Assembly: GCA_963698645.1 (NCBI GenBank)
Contig: CAVORP010000007.1
Coordinates: forward strand, 62,001 to 126,000
Direction: 5' to 3'
Source: Ovoidimarina sp963698645
GTDB taxonomy: Bacteria; Pseudomonadota; Alphaproteobacteria; Rhodobacterales; Rhodobacteraceae
Length of the DNA: 64,000 bases
The notes under the pieces were generated by a model, which saw only the letters and a program-made list of their open reading frames with translations, did no database searches and was not told the origin of the DNA. How positions within the stretch are numbered: the first letter of the stretch is position 1; the number at the start of each line of letters is the position of its first letter. Below, piece by piece: positions 1 through 7,908 of this stretch. The translations under genes were made by a program, and so were the position numbers.

Positions 1-1191
1 AAGATCCAGGCAAATTTCTTTGCCGTCCGCGCAGAGGACGCGCTCGGCATCAAGAACATCACCGGACTCTCCGAGCACGATGACCGTATCCTTGGAGCGC
101 GGATTGCCTTCACGCCTAGGCCCTCGCGAGACCTGACATTCTCAGTCCAGGGTTATTCCGGGCGCGGCGCACCGAGCGGCGCGCTTCTGTCGGGCGAGGG
201 CAGCGGGTGGTCGCTGGGTGTGGAGGGATCTGCCCGTGACGGTCGGCTTCGCTTCGGGCTGCATGGGGGCGAAACCCGGTGGGACGAGGACGGGGACGGG
301 CCGCTTGCGCCCACGAGTGGCGATGTGGTGTCGGCGCGGCTTGAATACGATGTTCTGGATGGGGCGGGCGACGGCCGCAGCCTGACGCTTGGGCTCACCT
401 ACGACGCACAGGAATTCGACGCAGAAAGCCTTGCCAATCCGGGCCTCTTGCCCGGGGGGCAAGTCCTTGCGCTGAGCGCGGATTACAGCACGGAACGCCT
501 GTGGCTGAACGCGGCGCTCGAGACGCAGAGGACCAACTACCGGGGGCCCTCGACACTCGAGGTGGACAGGATCAACCGCTTCGACCTGAGCGGAACATGG
601 GACCTGCTGCCGGGCGGTCCGTTCGAAGCGCGCACCCTCGCCTTCGGCGGATACTACGAGGAACAAACCCGCATGATCACGCCGCCCGCCGCGATTCCGC
701 CGGAGGATTACCGGGCCGCGGGGTTCAACCTGGGGCTGGACTTGTCGAATGCCAGGAACTCGCTGAGCCTCGCCTACAGCCTCGACTACACGGACGAGGA
801 AAGCCCGTTCTACCTCGACGAGCTCTACCAGACAATCAACCTCGATCTCACGCATGAGATAAGCCAGAACCTGTCGCTGACGGGCGGGCTGTCCTCGACC
901 TTCGTCGACGATACGGTTGAAAGCTGGTGGACCCATGACGCCACCCTTCTTCTTGATTACCAGAGCGGGGGACCGTGGCGCTTCGGGTTGGAGGTCGCGG
1001 CGACCGAGACGGATGACCCCTTCGCGAGCGATGGCCGGTTGGTCTCGATCGAAGCCAGCCGGCCGCTGAGGCAGGTCGCGGAACTGGTACTTTACGCCTC
1101 CTACGCCGGTGGGGGCTACGTCGAAACGACGGCGAACAATGACAAGGTCGTGGGCTTCATCCTGCGGGCCAGTACGGATGTCCTGAGGTAG
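1..1191 (+). CDS. Outer-membrane beta-barrel-like protein, C-terminal part
   Basis: The reading frame is open from the first base of the window to a TAG at 1189-1191, so the start lies outside. The roughly 396 residues seen are a long series of alternating polar and hydrophobic stretches rich in Gly, Asp, Leu and Tyr (for example LSLAYSLDYTDEES), separated by short turns, with no long hydrophobic helix. That is the usual look of a beta-barrel or repeat-rich surface protein of Gram-negative bacteria. It sits 9 bases upstream of a secreted protein gene and shares direction with a sigma/anti-sigma pair and a secreted protease, so it may be a structural or export partner in a surface system. The family cannot be named from this fragment. 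Confidence 0.5.
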   Translation, partial: KIQANFFAVRAEDALGIKNITGLSEHDDRILGARIAFTPRPSRDLTFSVQGYSGRGAPSGALLSGEGSGWSLGVEGSARDGRLRFGLHGGETRWDEDGDGPLAPTSGDVVSARLEYDVLDGAGDGRSLTLGLTYDAQEFDAESLANPGLLPGGQVLALSADYSTERLWLNAALETQRTNYRGPSTLEVDRINRFDLSGTWDLLPGGPFEARTLAFGGYYEEQTRMITPPAAIPPEDYRAAGFNLGLDLSNARNSLSLAYSLDYTDEESPFYLDELYQTINLDLTHEISQNLSLTGGLSSTFVDDTVESWWTHDATLLLDYQSGGPWRFGLEVAATETDDPFASDGRLVSIEASRPLRQVAELVLYASYAGGGYVETTANNDKVVGFILRASTDVLR

Positions 1192-1200
1192 GAGGCGACA

Positions 1201-2271
1201 ATGCGCACATCTCTGAGCATCGTTCTCTTCTTCTTCCTCGCCTCCGTGCAGGCGGCGCTTGCCCAAGCGACGATTTCGAACGTATCGGCCAGCCCGGGGC
1301 AGATCCGGGTCAACCCCAACGGCGCGGCCACGGTCTCGATCCGCTGGCGCGTGACGCTGAATTTCACGGGACCCCTGCCAGAGACGATCACCTCGGCGAG
1401 CGGGATCACGAATACCGGCAATCCGCTGGGCGGGGTCCTGTCCCGGACCGTCCAGAGCAACGGCGGCACGACGACGGTCACCGTTGTCGAAAGCCTTTAC
1501 ATCGATCGGACCTCGGCGGAGGAGATAGGGAGGGTGGGGACGGGAACCTACAACAGGGTGTTCGGAACGTCTCTCGGGACGAACACGGTGTCGCTTGCCC
1601 TTCGGCCGTCGTCTTCGGGCGCGCTAGCGATACGAAACCTCGATCTGACCTTCGATGACGGAACCCGGTCCCGCGTCGTGGCACCGGGAACGGCGCTGAC
1701 CGCACGGCTGGAGGTTTCGAGCATCGGGCGGGGCCAGTTCGTGGGCCGGTGGGAGATTGCGGGTCCGGGCGGTGCGCTTGCATTCCGGCCGTTCGGCACG
1801 TCTTCGCAACGGATGTCGGGCTCACGGCGGACCGTTTTCGAAAGCCCGCCACTCCGGACAGACCGGCCCGGGCTTTACCGTGTGCGCTTCGTCCCCGATA
1901 CCGTTCGGGCGGGCGTCGACCGCACACCGGTGCGCGAGATTTCTTACACGGTCGCAGAAGACGGCGGCGGAGCCGGGACCGGTCTGCGCCTGATCGCGCC
2001 GGAGGCGGGCCAAGACCTGTCGGGCGCCGTGCGCTTCGCCTGGGAGCCGGTCGCCGGGGCCGTCCGCTACCGGGTGGAGTTCTCGGAACCCGCGGCCACG
2101 GGATTTCAGTCGAACGCCCTTGCCGCGGTGGACGTGGACGACCCGTCGGTACGGTTGAGGGGTTTCACCGTCGCACGCCTTGCGGCAGCGGAGCGCCTCT
2201 CCTGGCAAGTCACGGCCTATGACGGTGCGGGACGGGTGCTCGCGCGTTCTCCGCTCCGGACGCTGCGGTGA
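1201..2271 (+). CDS. Secreted beta-rich protein of unknown function
   Basis: The product has 356 residues. It starts with a clear Sec signal peptide (MRTSLSIVLFFFLASVQA, then a likely cut after ALAQA), and GGAGG lies 7 bases before the ATG. The mature part is rich in Thr, Ser, Val and Gly and has two or three probable Ig-like or fibronectin-like beta domains; the last, from about residue 265, contains the phrase VRFAWEPVAGAVRYRVE, typical of such folds. Its stop codon overlaps the GTG start of the sigma factor gene by four bases, so the two are translationally coupled. This suggests that the regulator controls, or senses, this surface locus. No enzyme motif is visible. Confidence 0.6.
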   Translation: MRTSLSIVLFFFLASVQAALAQATISNVSASPGQIRVNPNGAATVSIRWRVTLNFTGPLPETITSASGITNTGNPLGGVLSRTVQSNGGTTTVTVVESLYIDRTSAEEIGRVGTGTYNRVFGTSLGTNTVSLALRPSSSGALAIRNLDLTFDDGTRSRVVAPGTALTARLEVSSIGRGQFVGRWEIAGPGGALAFRPFGTSSQRMSGSRRTVFESPPLRTDRPGLYRVRFVPDTVRAGVDRTPVREISYTVAEDGGGAGTGLRLIAPEAGQDLSGAVRFAWEPVAGAVRYRVEFSEPAATGFQSNALAAVDVDDPSVRLRGFTVARLAAAERLSWQVTAYDGAGRVLARSPLRTLR

Positions 2272-2825
2272 CCGGGAACGCCGAGCTTCACGCCAATCTC
2301 GTGGCCATGGCCGGTGGAGACCGGACCGCCTTCGCCGCCTTCTACCGGTCGCTGGAGAAACCCGTTTACCGGTTCATCCTCTCGAAAATGAACGATCCGC
2401 ACGAGTCGCCGACATACTCCACGAGCGTCTTCATGGATGTCTGGCGCTCGGCCGGGAAGTTCGAGGGCCGGTCCACCGTGAAGACTTGGGTTTTCGGGAT
2501 AGCATACAGGAAGACGATGGATTACTTTCGCAGGACAAGCCGGACCGACGTGACCGACGAGATCGCGGAGATGGTCGATGACAGGCCCGACGGCGAGGCA
2601 TGCCTTCTGGCCGCACAGAACGCCGCGCATGTGCGGTTCTGCCTCGACGAACTGAAGCCGGGCCACAAGGCCGCCGTCGAAATGGCGTTCTTCGAGGACA
2701 TGACCTATGGCGAGATCGCCGGGGCCGCCGGTGTGCCCGAAGGCACGATCAAGACGCGGATTTTCCACGCCAAGAAGCTTTTGCTACACTGCCTCGAAGG
2801 GCGGCTGAAGGGAGTGCGGCCATGA
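2268..2825 (+). CDS. ECF-type RNA polymerase sigma factor
   Basis: The product has 185 residues, the normal size for an extracytoplasmic-function sigma factor. Region 2 covers about residues 20-85: a stretch of FRSLEKPVYRFIL type, then TSVFMDVWRSAGKFEGRS and TWVFGIAYRKTMDYFRR, the core-binding and -10 recognition helices. Region 4 covers about 125-180, with MTYGEIAGAAGVPEGTIKTR as the -35 recognition helix-turn-helix. The GTG start lies inside the stop codon of the upstream secreted protein, and the gene ends in a four-base ATGA overlap with the anti-sigma gene. The sigma factor is presumably held inactive by that partner and directs transcription of this locus and perhaps others; no target promoter was identified. 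Confidence 0.85.
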   Translation: MTGNAELHANLVAMAGGDRTAFAAFYRSLEKPVYRFILSKMNDPHESPTYSTSVFMDVWRSAGKFEGRSTVKTWVFGIAYRKTMDYFRRTSRTDVTDEIAEMVDDRPDGEACLLAAQNAAHVRFCLDELKPGHKAAVEMAFFEDMTYGEIAGAAGVPEGTIKTRIFHAKKLLLHCLEGRLKGVRP

Positions 2826-3421
2826 TCGGCGAGACCCCGATGGACCGCGAAGAGATCGAGGCGCTTCTGGTGTTTCTCGCCAACGGCACGCTCGAGGGCG
2901 AAGAACGCGCGCGCGTCGAGGCCGCCGTGGCCGAGGACCCCGCGCTTGCCGCGGAACTGGAGGCGCTGAAGGCCATACGGGCCGAGCTTCAGGGGCAAGA
3001 GATGCCGCGGGCGCCGGGCGAATTCGGGCTGGCGCGGCTGATGCGGGATATCGACCGGGACGTCGCGGCCCCTGCGCCGCAAGTCGCCGCGAACAGCCCC
3101 TCGCCGCTCTGGCGGATCGCTGCGGTGGTTGCGCTGGGGCTGCTCGCCCTTCAGACGGTTTGGCTTGGCCGGCCGGACGATCCGGACGTGACCCTGGCCG
3201 GAGGTGAGGAGACGCGGGCCTTTGCGGAGCATACGATCGTGGTGACCTTCGTGCCGAGCGCCACCGAGGCCGAGATCCGCGAGCTTCTCCTGTCGCTCGA
3301 CCTCGTGATCGTGGACGGCCTCGGCGCTTGGCCTCTTCACCCTCGCGGCGTCCAACGAAGCCGCCCGCGAGGCCGTCGTCGAGGCACTCCGGGCCGCGAC
3401 GGCATCGTCGAAAGCGCCAGT
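2822..3421 (+). CDS. Membrane anti-sigma factor (frame disrupted near 3320)
   Basis: The gene begins at the ATGA overlap with the sigma factor. Residues 1-65 are an acidic helical cytoplasmic domain (EEIEALLVFLANGTLEGEER) of the kind that binds sigma factors. It is followed by one transmembrane helix (WRIAAVVALGLLALQTVWLG) and a periplasmic domain with HTIVVTFVPSATEAEIREL. Near 3320 the natural sequence moves to another frame, continuing as SALGLFTLAASNEAAREAVV, while the original frame turns into Arg/Pro-rich nonsense. The end at a TAG at 3419-3421, just before the protease start, is inferred and needs a further small frame change. The break is either a sequence error or a mutation that would release the sigma factor. 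Confidence 0.6.
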
Positions 3422-3425
3422 AGGC

Positions 3426-4891
3426 ATGCGCGCGCTCCGCCATATGTTCGGGTTTCCGTGCTGGTTCTCGCGCTTTCGATCGGCACGGCGGAGGCCCAGA
3501 CACTTCGCCAAGGCGGGGCCTGCGTGGACACCGGCGACCGGATCACCATATCGGGCTCCGGGTTCGGCCGGTCTCCCACGGGCCAGATCGTCATCCTGGG
3601 GCGGGGCCAGCAGCTTCCGCACGTGTCACCGGCTGGTCCGCGCGGCGGATCACGCTCGGCTTACCGCGCCGGGGCCGAGACCCGGAGAGGCAGATACCGG
3701 GTCGTCTGGGCGCGCCCCGGCAATTCCGTGGTCGCGCTCTCGACCTTCCGGACCTGCGGAACCGGAGCGCAAGGCACACGCTCACAGCCCGCGACTCGCG
3801 CACCGAACAGGACGCGTTCCCCGCGCGACGTGGTGGACGCTCCTGACGGATCCCCTGAATACATCGTGATCGTAGCGAACGCACAGGCGGGCGCGGCCGC
3901 AAACGCGATGCAGGCCGCCGGAGCGCAGCTTCTCCGCACACGTCCCGTGCCCGGTTTCGGCCAGCAGCTTCAGTTCTATGCCTTTCCCGGCAATCTGAGC
4001 CTGAATGCCGCACGGGGGCTCTTGCAGGGGGCTGCGCCGAGCGCGGTGATCGACCTTCACAATATCTATCGGCTGTCCCAGGCCCGGCTCTATGCGGCCG
4101 AGATGCTGGGCGATCCGCCCGGTCAGCCCTGCCAGCTCAGGTCGGGCGTCCGGATCGGCGTGATCGACGGGCCGGTGAACCCGGGGCATCCCGCGCTGGC
4201 GGGAGCTTCCGTCACGAGGCAGAGTGTGCTGGTGGGCGGTGACCGGCGCATGGGCGCAGATCACGGAACCGCAGTCGCCGGGCTGATCGCGGGGCCCCCG
4301 AACGCCGGGCCGCTCGCGGGACTGTCCCCCGGCGCGCGCATCTTCGCCGCTGAGGCATTCGGCGGGACGAAGGGTGGCGAGGGCGCCAAGCTGGAAAACC
4401 TTGTCGTCGGGCTGTCTTGGATGGCGCAGAAAAATGTGCGGCTTGTGAACATGTCCTTTTCGGGCAGCCCTAACCAGACGTTCCAGAGGACGATCTCGCT
4501 CGCGAACCGGACCGGCATGATCATGGTCGCTGCCGCCGGAAACGACGGGAGCGGCATCCCCCGCTATCCCGCCGCCGCGGGCGAGGTCATCGCGGTGACC
4601 GCCGTGGACGCGCGCGGGCGCGCCTGGAGCAGGGCCAACAGCGGTGGCCACATCGAGTTCGCGGCCCCGGGCGTGGATATCTACGTGGCGAAGGGTTCGG
4701 GGGGCGGATACCGTTCGGGCACGTCCTATGCCGCGCCCATCGTGACCGCGCTTCTGGCCCGGCAGGCGGCCCGAGGCGGGCTATCGACCGAGAGCGCCCG
4801 CCGGCATCTGCGCGCGGGCGCCCGCGACCTCGGGCCGCCGGGGCGAGACGCCCGTTTCGGCTATGGGCTGGTCCAGTCCTCGGGGTGCTGA
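3426..4891 (+). CDS. Secreted subtilisin-like serine protease (S8), frame disrupted near its start
   Basis: The catalytic half is intact and clearly an S8 peptidase. The aspartate is in RIGVIDGPVNPGHPAL (codon 4166), the histidine in GADHGTAVAGLIAG (codon 4262), the oxyanion asparagine in VAAAGNDGSG and the serine in SGTSYAAPIVTALL (codon 4724). Before this lie a signal-peptide-like stretch (VSVLVLALSIGTAEAQ), an IPT-like segment (DRITISGSGFG) and a propeptide-like domain (about 3850-4080). The start at 3426 (ATG, MRALRHM) is inferred: the signal peptide is in another frame, so a shift is needed near 3445, and a segment reading VTGWSARRITLGLP (about 3620-3665) is also out of frame. The protease lies directly behind an anti-sigma gene, which makes cleavage of surface proteins or of a signalling component plausible. 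Confidence 0.7.
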
Positions 4892-4969
4892 ATCCGGGGT
4901 TTTATTGAACCCAACCCCCACCCTTTCCGACCCATGGGCACAGCCTCATAACCGGAAAGGATCAATCCC

Positions 4970-5407
4970 ATGACCAATCTTCGCGCTTTCGCCTTCGGGC
5001 TCATTATTGTCGCGGGCGCCCTGCCCGCAACCGCTGAAACCGCGGCACCCTTCACACTGGGGACTGAACTTCAGCTCGCCGCGACGACGATCCCCGAACT
5101 CGACCCCGCCATCGTGGCCCGGCTCAGACCGCAGGATTTCGTCACAAGCGGCGACCTCGAGCGCGGGCCCGTCCGTTTCCGCGTGCCCGGCAAAGGGATG
5201 TACGAGCTGAAGGAAATCAGAGCGCCAGGCGGCGCGATATGTCGGATGCATCTGCCCTCCATCGCACGTGCCCTGAAGGCGAGCGGTGGCACCGGCGACG
5301 GCCCCACCTGGATCAACCTGTCAATCTACACGATCCATGGCAAGACGCACTGCTTCTGGCCGCCGAACGGAGCCTGCTACGCGATGGCGCTGAAAGTCGC
5401 CTCGTGA
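4970..5407 (+). CDS. Small secreted protein of unknown function
   Basis: The product has 145 residues with a signal peptide (LRAFAFGLIIVAGALPATAE, cut after about residue 22). The mature part of about 120 residues has three cysteines (ICRMH, HCFWPPNGACYAM); two of them lie close together at the C-terminus and could form a disulfide in the periplasm. No family was recognised. The gene stands alone behind the protease and is followed by a strong terminator at 5434-5469, so it ends the upstream transcript or forms its own unit. Confidence 0.6.
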   Translation: MTNLRAFAFGLIIVAGALPATAETAAPFTLGTELQLAATTIPELDPAIVARLRPQDFVTSGDLERGPVRFRVPGKGMYELKEIRAPGGAICRMHLPSIARALKASGGTGDGPTWINLSIYTIHGKTHCFWPPNGACYAMALKVAS

Positions 5408-5433
5408 CCCCGACCGCCTGAGCCCGACGCGCT

Positions 5434-5469
5434 TCGCCCCCGGCCCAGCCTCGGGGGCGATTTTTTTTT
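5434..5469 (+). terminator. Rho-independent terminator after the small secreted protein
   Basis: A perfect 9-base-pair stem (TCGCCCCCG at 5434-5442 with CGGGGGCGA at 5452-5460) encloses a 9-base loop and is followed at once by nine T residues (5461-5469). This is a textbook intrinsic terminator for rightward transcription. Confidence 0.92.
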
Positions 5470-5532
5470 GAACCCCAGGCGCAGCCCAGCCGACTGACGT
5501 TCAGAACACAGCGATCAGAAAGGACCTGACCC

Positions 5533-6093
5533 ATGAAACGCATTCTCTCCATCACCCTTCACGCCGTTGTCGCCGGAGCCATCTTCGCCACCGGGCTGAC
5601 CGCCAACGCCGATGCCGCCGAACTTCGGACATCGAAGACCAAGCTGAAACTGAAGACCGCCCAGACCATGCAGACAGGGAAGGCCGGTGCGACCGGGCTC
5701 GCCGGTAACGGCTATGTTGATGCCAAGGCGGACCTGATCATCGTTCCCCAGTACGGCGGATCGGGCGGCCTGCCCGGCACCGGCTACTGCGGCCCCTGGA
5801 ACGGCGGCAACCCGTCGGTGAAGTTCTTTGTCAAGAACATCGGTGACAAGGCCGCGCCGGCCTCGGACGTCTATATTGGCTTCGGCGGCTCCAACTTCGC
5901 GGTAAAAGCCGTGCCCGCCATCGGCGCGGGCCAGCAGGTCGCGGTGAGCCACCCGATCCCGGCAAACGCCTGGTCGAACCACGCGCATCCGAGCGTCCAG
6001 GTCCTCGTGGCCGCGGACCACAACGACGACGTCACCGAGGAAAGCGTGGCCAACAACTATGGCAACGGGACGTGTATCGGTCCGGCCACCTGA
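5533..6093 (+). CDS. Secreted protein with a CARDB-like domain
   Basis: The product has 186 residues. A signal peptide (MKRILSITLHAVVAGAIFAT, cut after about residue 29) is followed by a Lys/Thr-rich linker (TSKTKLKLKTAQTMQTGK) and one beta-sandwich domain from about residue 62. The domain reads ADLIIVPQYGG, VKFFVKNIGDKAAPASDV, VPAIGAGQQVAVSHPIP and DDVTEESVANNYGNGTC, the pattern of the CARDB adhesion-related fold, whose end usually carries an N-E-NN turn as here. Two cysteines (GYCGP and GTCIG) probably pair. RBS GAAAGGA lies before the ATG. It is probably exported to the periplasm or cell surface; its ligand is unknown. Confidence 0.65.
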   Translation: MKRILSITLHAVVAGAIFATGLTANADAAELRTSKTKLKLKTAQTMQTGKAGATGLAGNGYVDAKADLIIVPQYGGSGGLPGTGYCGPWNGGNPSVKFFVKNIGDKAAPASDVYIGFGGSNFAVKAVPAIGAGQQVAVSHPIPANAWSNHAHPSVQVLVAADHNDDVTEESVANNYGNGTCIGPAT

Positions 6094-6117
6094 GACTTCT
6101 CCCTGTCCCTCCCGACT

Positions 6118-6143
6118 GGCCCCGGCATCGTCCGGGGCCTTTT
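6118..6143 (+). terminator. Rho-independent terminator after the CARDB-like gene
   Basis: An 8-base-pair perfect stem (GGCCCCGG at 6118-6125, CCGGGGCC at 6132-6139) with a 6-base loop is followed by a short T run. It lies 25 bases after the stop codon. Confidence 0.85.
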
Positions 6144-6184
6144 CTTGCCGGGGGCCGGCCTGCCCCCTGAAAAGTAGTTCTTCC

Positions 6185-6230
6185 GGTGCTGGCGGACTAA
6201 TTAACCAGGCTCGGTGCTGGCAGACTAATT
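6185..6230 (+). repeat. Duplicated left end of the IS6-family element
   Basis: The sequence GGTGCTGGCGGACTAATT (6185-6202) is repeated as GGTGCTGGCAGACTAATT (6213-6230), 17 of 18 bases identical, 28 bases apart in direct orientation. The inner copy is the probable IS end; the outer one looks like the end of an earlier, lost copy of a related element. Confidence 0.6.
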
Positions 6231-7028
6231 CGAACCAGTCTCCGCTCGGACAGTCACACTGACCCTTATGCCGCGCAAAGACCGCGCCACTCGGCAAGAG
6301 CGGCGGCACGGTTGACCTTGAAGTGCGGGCGGCTGGAGAGGTTTCGTTCCTGGTTAAAGTGGTTCGAGACTGAGGCGTGGATGGCGGCGAACTTCTGAAG
6401 ACTTCGCATCTGCCGGAAGCGGAGCATCGCCCGCTCTCGTCGTCGGAATGGCAGGTGGGAATTCTCCGCCCTGTTGTTCATCCAGCGACCTGTCTCCTGC
6501 CGGTCATCTGCTCCAAGCTCTTTCAGAGCGGCACCGTAGGACCGAAGCCTGTCCGTCACGATGACATCCGGCTGACCGTGCTTGCGCATTGTTTTCTTAA
6601 GGAATTTGAGCGCCGCCTTCTTGTCGCGGGACTTCGTCACAAAGCTTTCGAGTACCTCGCCTTCGTGATCGACGGCCCGCCAGAGGTAGTGTCGCTCGCC
6701 ATTGATCTTCACGAAGATCTCGTCGAGGTGCCACCGCCAGCGGCTCGACTTCATCCCCTCGATCCGTCGTTTGCGGATCTCAGAGGCGAACATCGGTCCG
6801 AAGCGATGCCACCAGAACCGTACTGTTTCGTGGCTCACATCGACGCCCCGTTCATGCAGCAGATCTTCGACGTTGCGAAGCGAAAGCGGGAAACGGACAT
6901 AGAGCATCACAGCCAGGCGAATGATCTCGGGACTGGTCTTGAAGTACTTGAATGGGTCGCGCTTGGTCATGCGGAAAGACTACGAGACCACCCCGCCCCG
7001 CCTCAAGCCGAGTTCTTCTGACAGCACC
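6213..7028 (-). mobile_element. IS6-family insertion sequence
   Basis: The element is about 816 bases with one transposase on the minus strand. The ends are imperfect inverted repeats: GGTGCTGGCAGAC reading inward from 6213 and GGTGCTGTCAGAAG reading inward from 7028 on the other strand. No matching 8-base target duplication is visible at these ends (CCAGGCTC on the left, AGCATGCC on the right), so the copy may have arisen by co-integration or flanking deletion. It lies 25 bases from the stop codon of the ABC permease gene. A second copy of the left end stands just outside (6185-6202). Confidence 0.85.
6266..6970 (-). CDS. IS6-family DDE transposase
   Basis: The product has 234 residues, the normal length for IS6/IS26-type transposases. 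It opens with a helix-turn-helix part (RLAVMLYVRFPLSLRNVEDL and DVSHETVRFWWHRFGP) and continues with the DDE core: first Asp in HLDEIFVKINGE, second Asp in VIVTDRLRSYG, Glu in NNRAENSHLPFRRRER. The reading frame is intact, so the enzyme may be active. It mediates replicative transposition of the element that contains it. Confidence 0.93.
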   Translation of the reverse strand: MTKRDPFKYFKTSPEIIRLAVMLYVRFPLSLRNVEDLLHERGVDVSHETVRFWWHRFGPMFASEIRKRRIEGMKSSRWRWHLDEIFVKINGERHYLWRAVDHEGEVLESFVTKSRDKKAALKFLKKTMRKHGQPDVIVTDRLRSYGAALKELGADDRQETGRWMNNRAENSHLPFRRRERAMLRFRQMRSLQKFAAIHASVSNHFNQERNLSSRPHFKVNRAAALAEWRGLCAA

Positions 7029-7053
7029 AGCATGCCCGTTGTGTTTCGGTGAA

Positions 7054-7905
7054 TTATCCAGTCCCACTGAGGCGGGCAGAGCGCCGACGCAGGGCTTCGA
7101 GCGTGAACAGCATCGCGGCGGAGAGCACGACCAAAAGGGTTGCGACGGCCAGGATCGTGGGATTGATCTGCTCCCGCAGACCCGAAAACATCTGACGCGG
7201 GATCGTGCGCTGCTCTGGGCCGCCGAGGAAGAGGACGATGACGACCTCATCAAAAGAAGTCACAAAGGCGAACAGCCCGCCAGAGATGACGCCGGGGCGG
7301 ATCAAGGGAATAACCACGTCCCAAAACACCTTGAGCGGGTTTGCCCCGAGGCTTAGCCCAGCAGCAAAGAGTGACCGGTCAAACCCGCTGAGGGTTGCCG
7401 TGACGGTGATGATCACGAACGGCACGCCAAGGGCGGCATGGGCGATGATCAAGCCAGTGAACGTCCCAACCAGATTGAACTGGGTGTAGAAAAAGAACAT
7501 GCCCGCTGCGATGATGATCAGCGGGACGATCATCGGCGACAACAGGAGGGCTGTGATCAGCCGTTTATAGGGCATCCAAGGTGAAGACAGGCCAACGGCG
7601 GCCAAGGTGCCGAGAGTCGTGGCGATAAGTGCGGCCGCGATGCCAATGATGAAACTGTTTCGGATCGCCAGAAGCCAGTTTTGATCATCAAGAATGGCCT
7701 GATACCAGCGTGTGGAATAGGCATCCGGATCCAGCGACAGCATGCCTTCGGTAAACGAAAAGAACGGCTCGGAATTGAACGACAGCGGCATGATCACAAG
7801 GATCGGCAGCATCAGGAACAGCAAGACCAGAAAGGCCGTGACCCGTATCCCGTAATGGCCGAGTTTGTGCCAGATCGTGTAGTAGTCGGGGAACGGCTGT
7901 TTCAT
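7054..7905 (-). CDS. ABC transporter permease, PotC type
   Basis: The product has 283 residues with six predicted membrane helices, the first at about residues 20-42 (VTAFLVLLFLMLPILVIMPL). The loop that docks on the ATPase is present near residue 190: GLSLGANPLKVFWDVVIPLI, the EAA-type motif of the inner-membrane importer family. It is the last gene of a four-gene leftward operon (ATPase, binding protein, two permeases), 3 bases behind the other permease. Together they form a type I importer of the polyamine/opine class; the substrate cannot be fixed from sequence alone. The IS6-family element begins 25 bases beyond its stop. Confidence 0.85.
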   Translation of the reverse strand: MKQPFPDYYTIWHKLGHYGIRVTAFLVLLFLMLPILVIMPLSFNSEPFFSFTEGMLSLDPDAYSTRWYQAILDDQNWLLAIRNSFIIGIAAALIATTLGTLAAVGLSSPWMPYKRLITALLLSPMIVPLIIIAAGMFFFYTQFNLVGTFTGLIIAHAALGVPFVIITVTATLSGFDRSLFAAGLSLGANPLKVFWDVVIPLIRPGVISGGLFAFVTSFDEVVIVLFLGGPEQRTIPRQMFSGLREQINPTILAVATLLVVLSAAMLFTLEALRRRSARLSGTG

Positions 7906-7908
7906 GGT

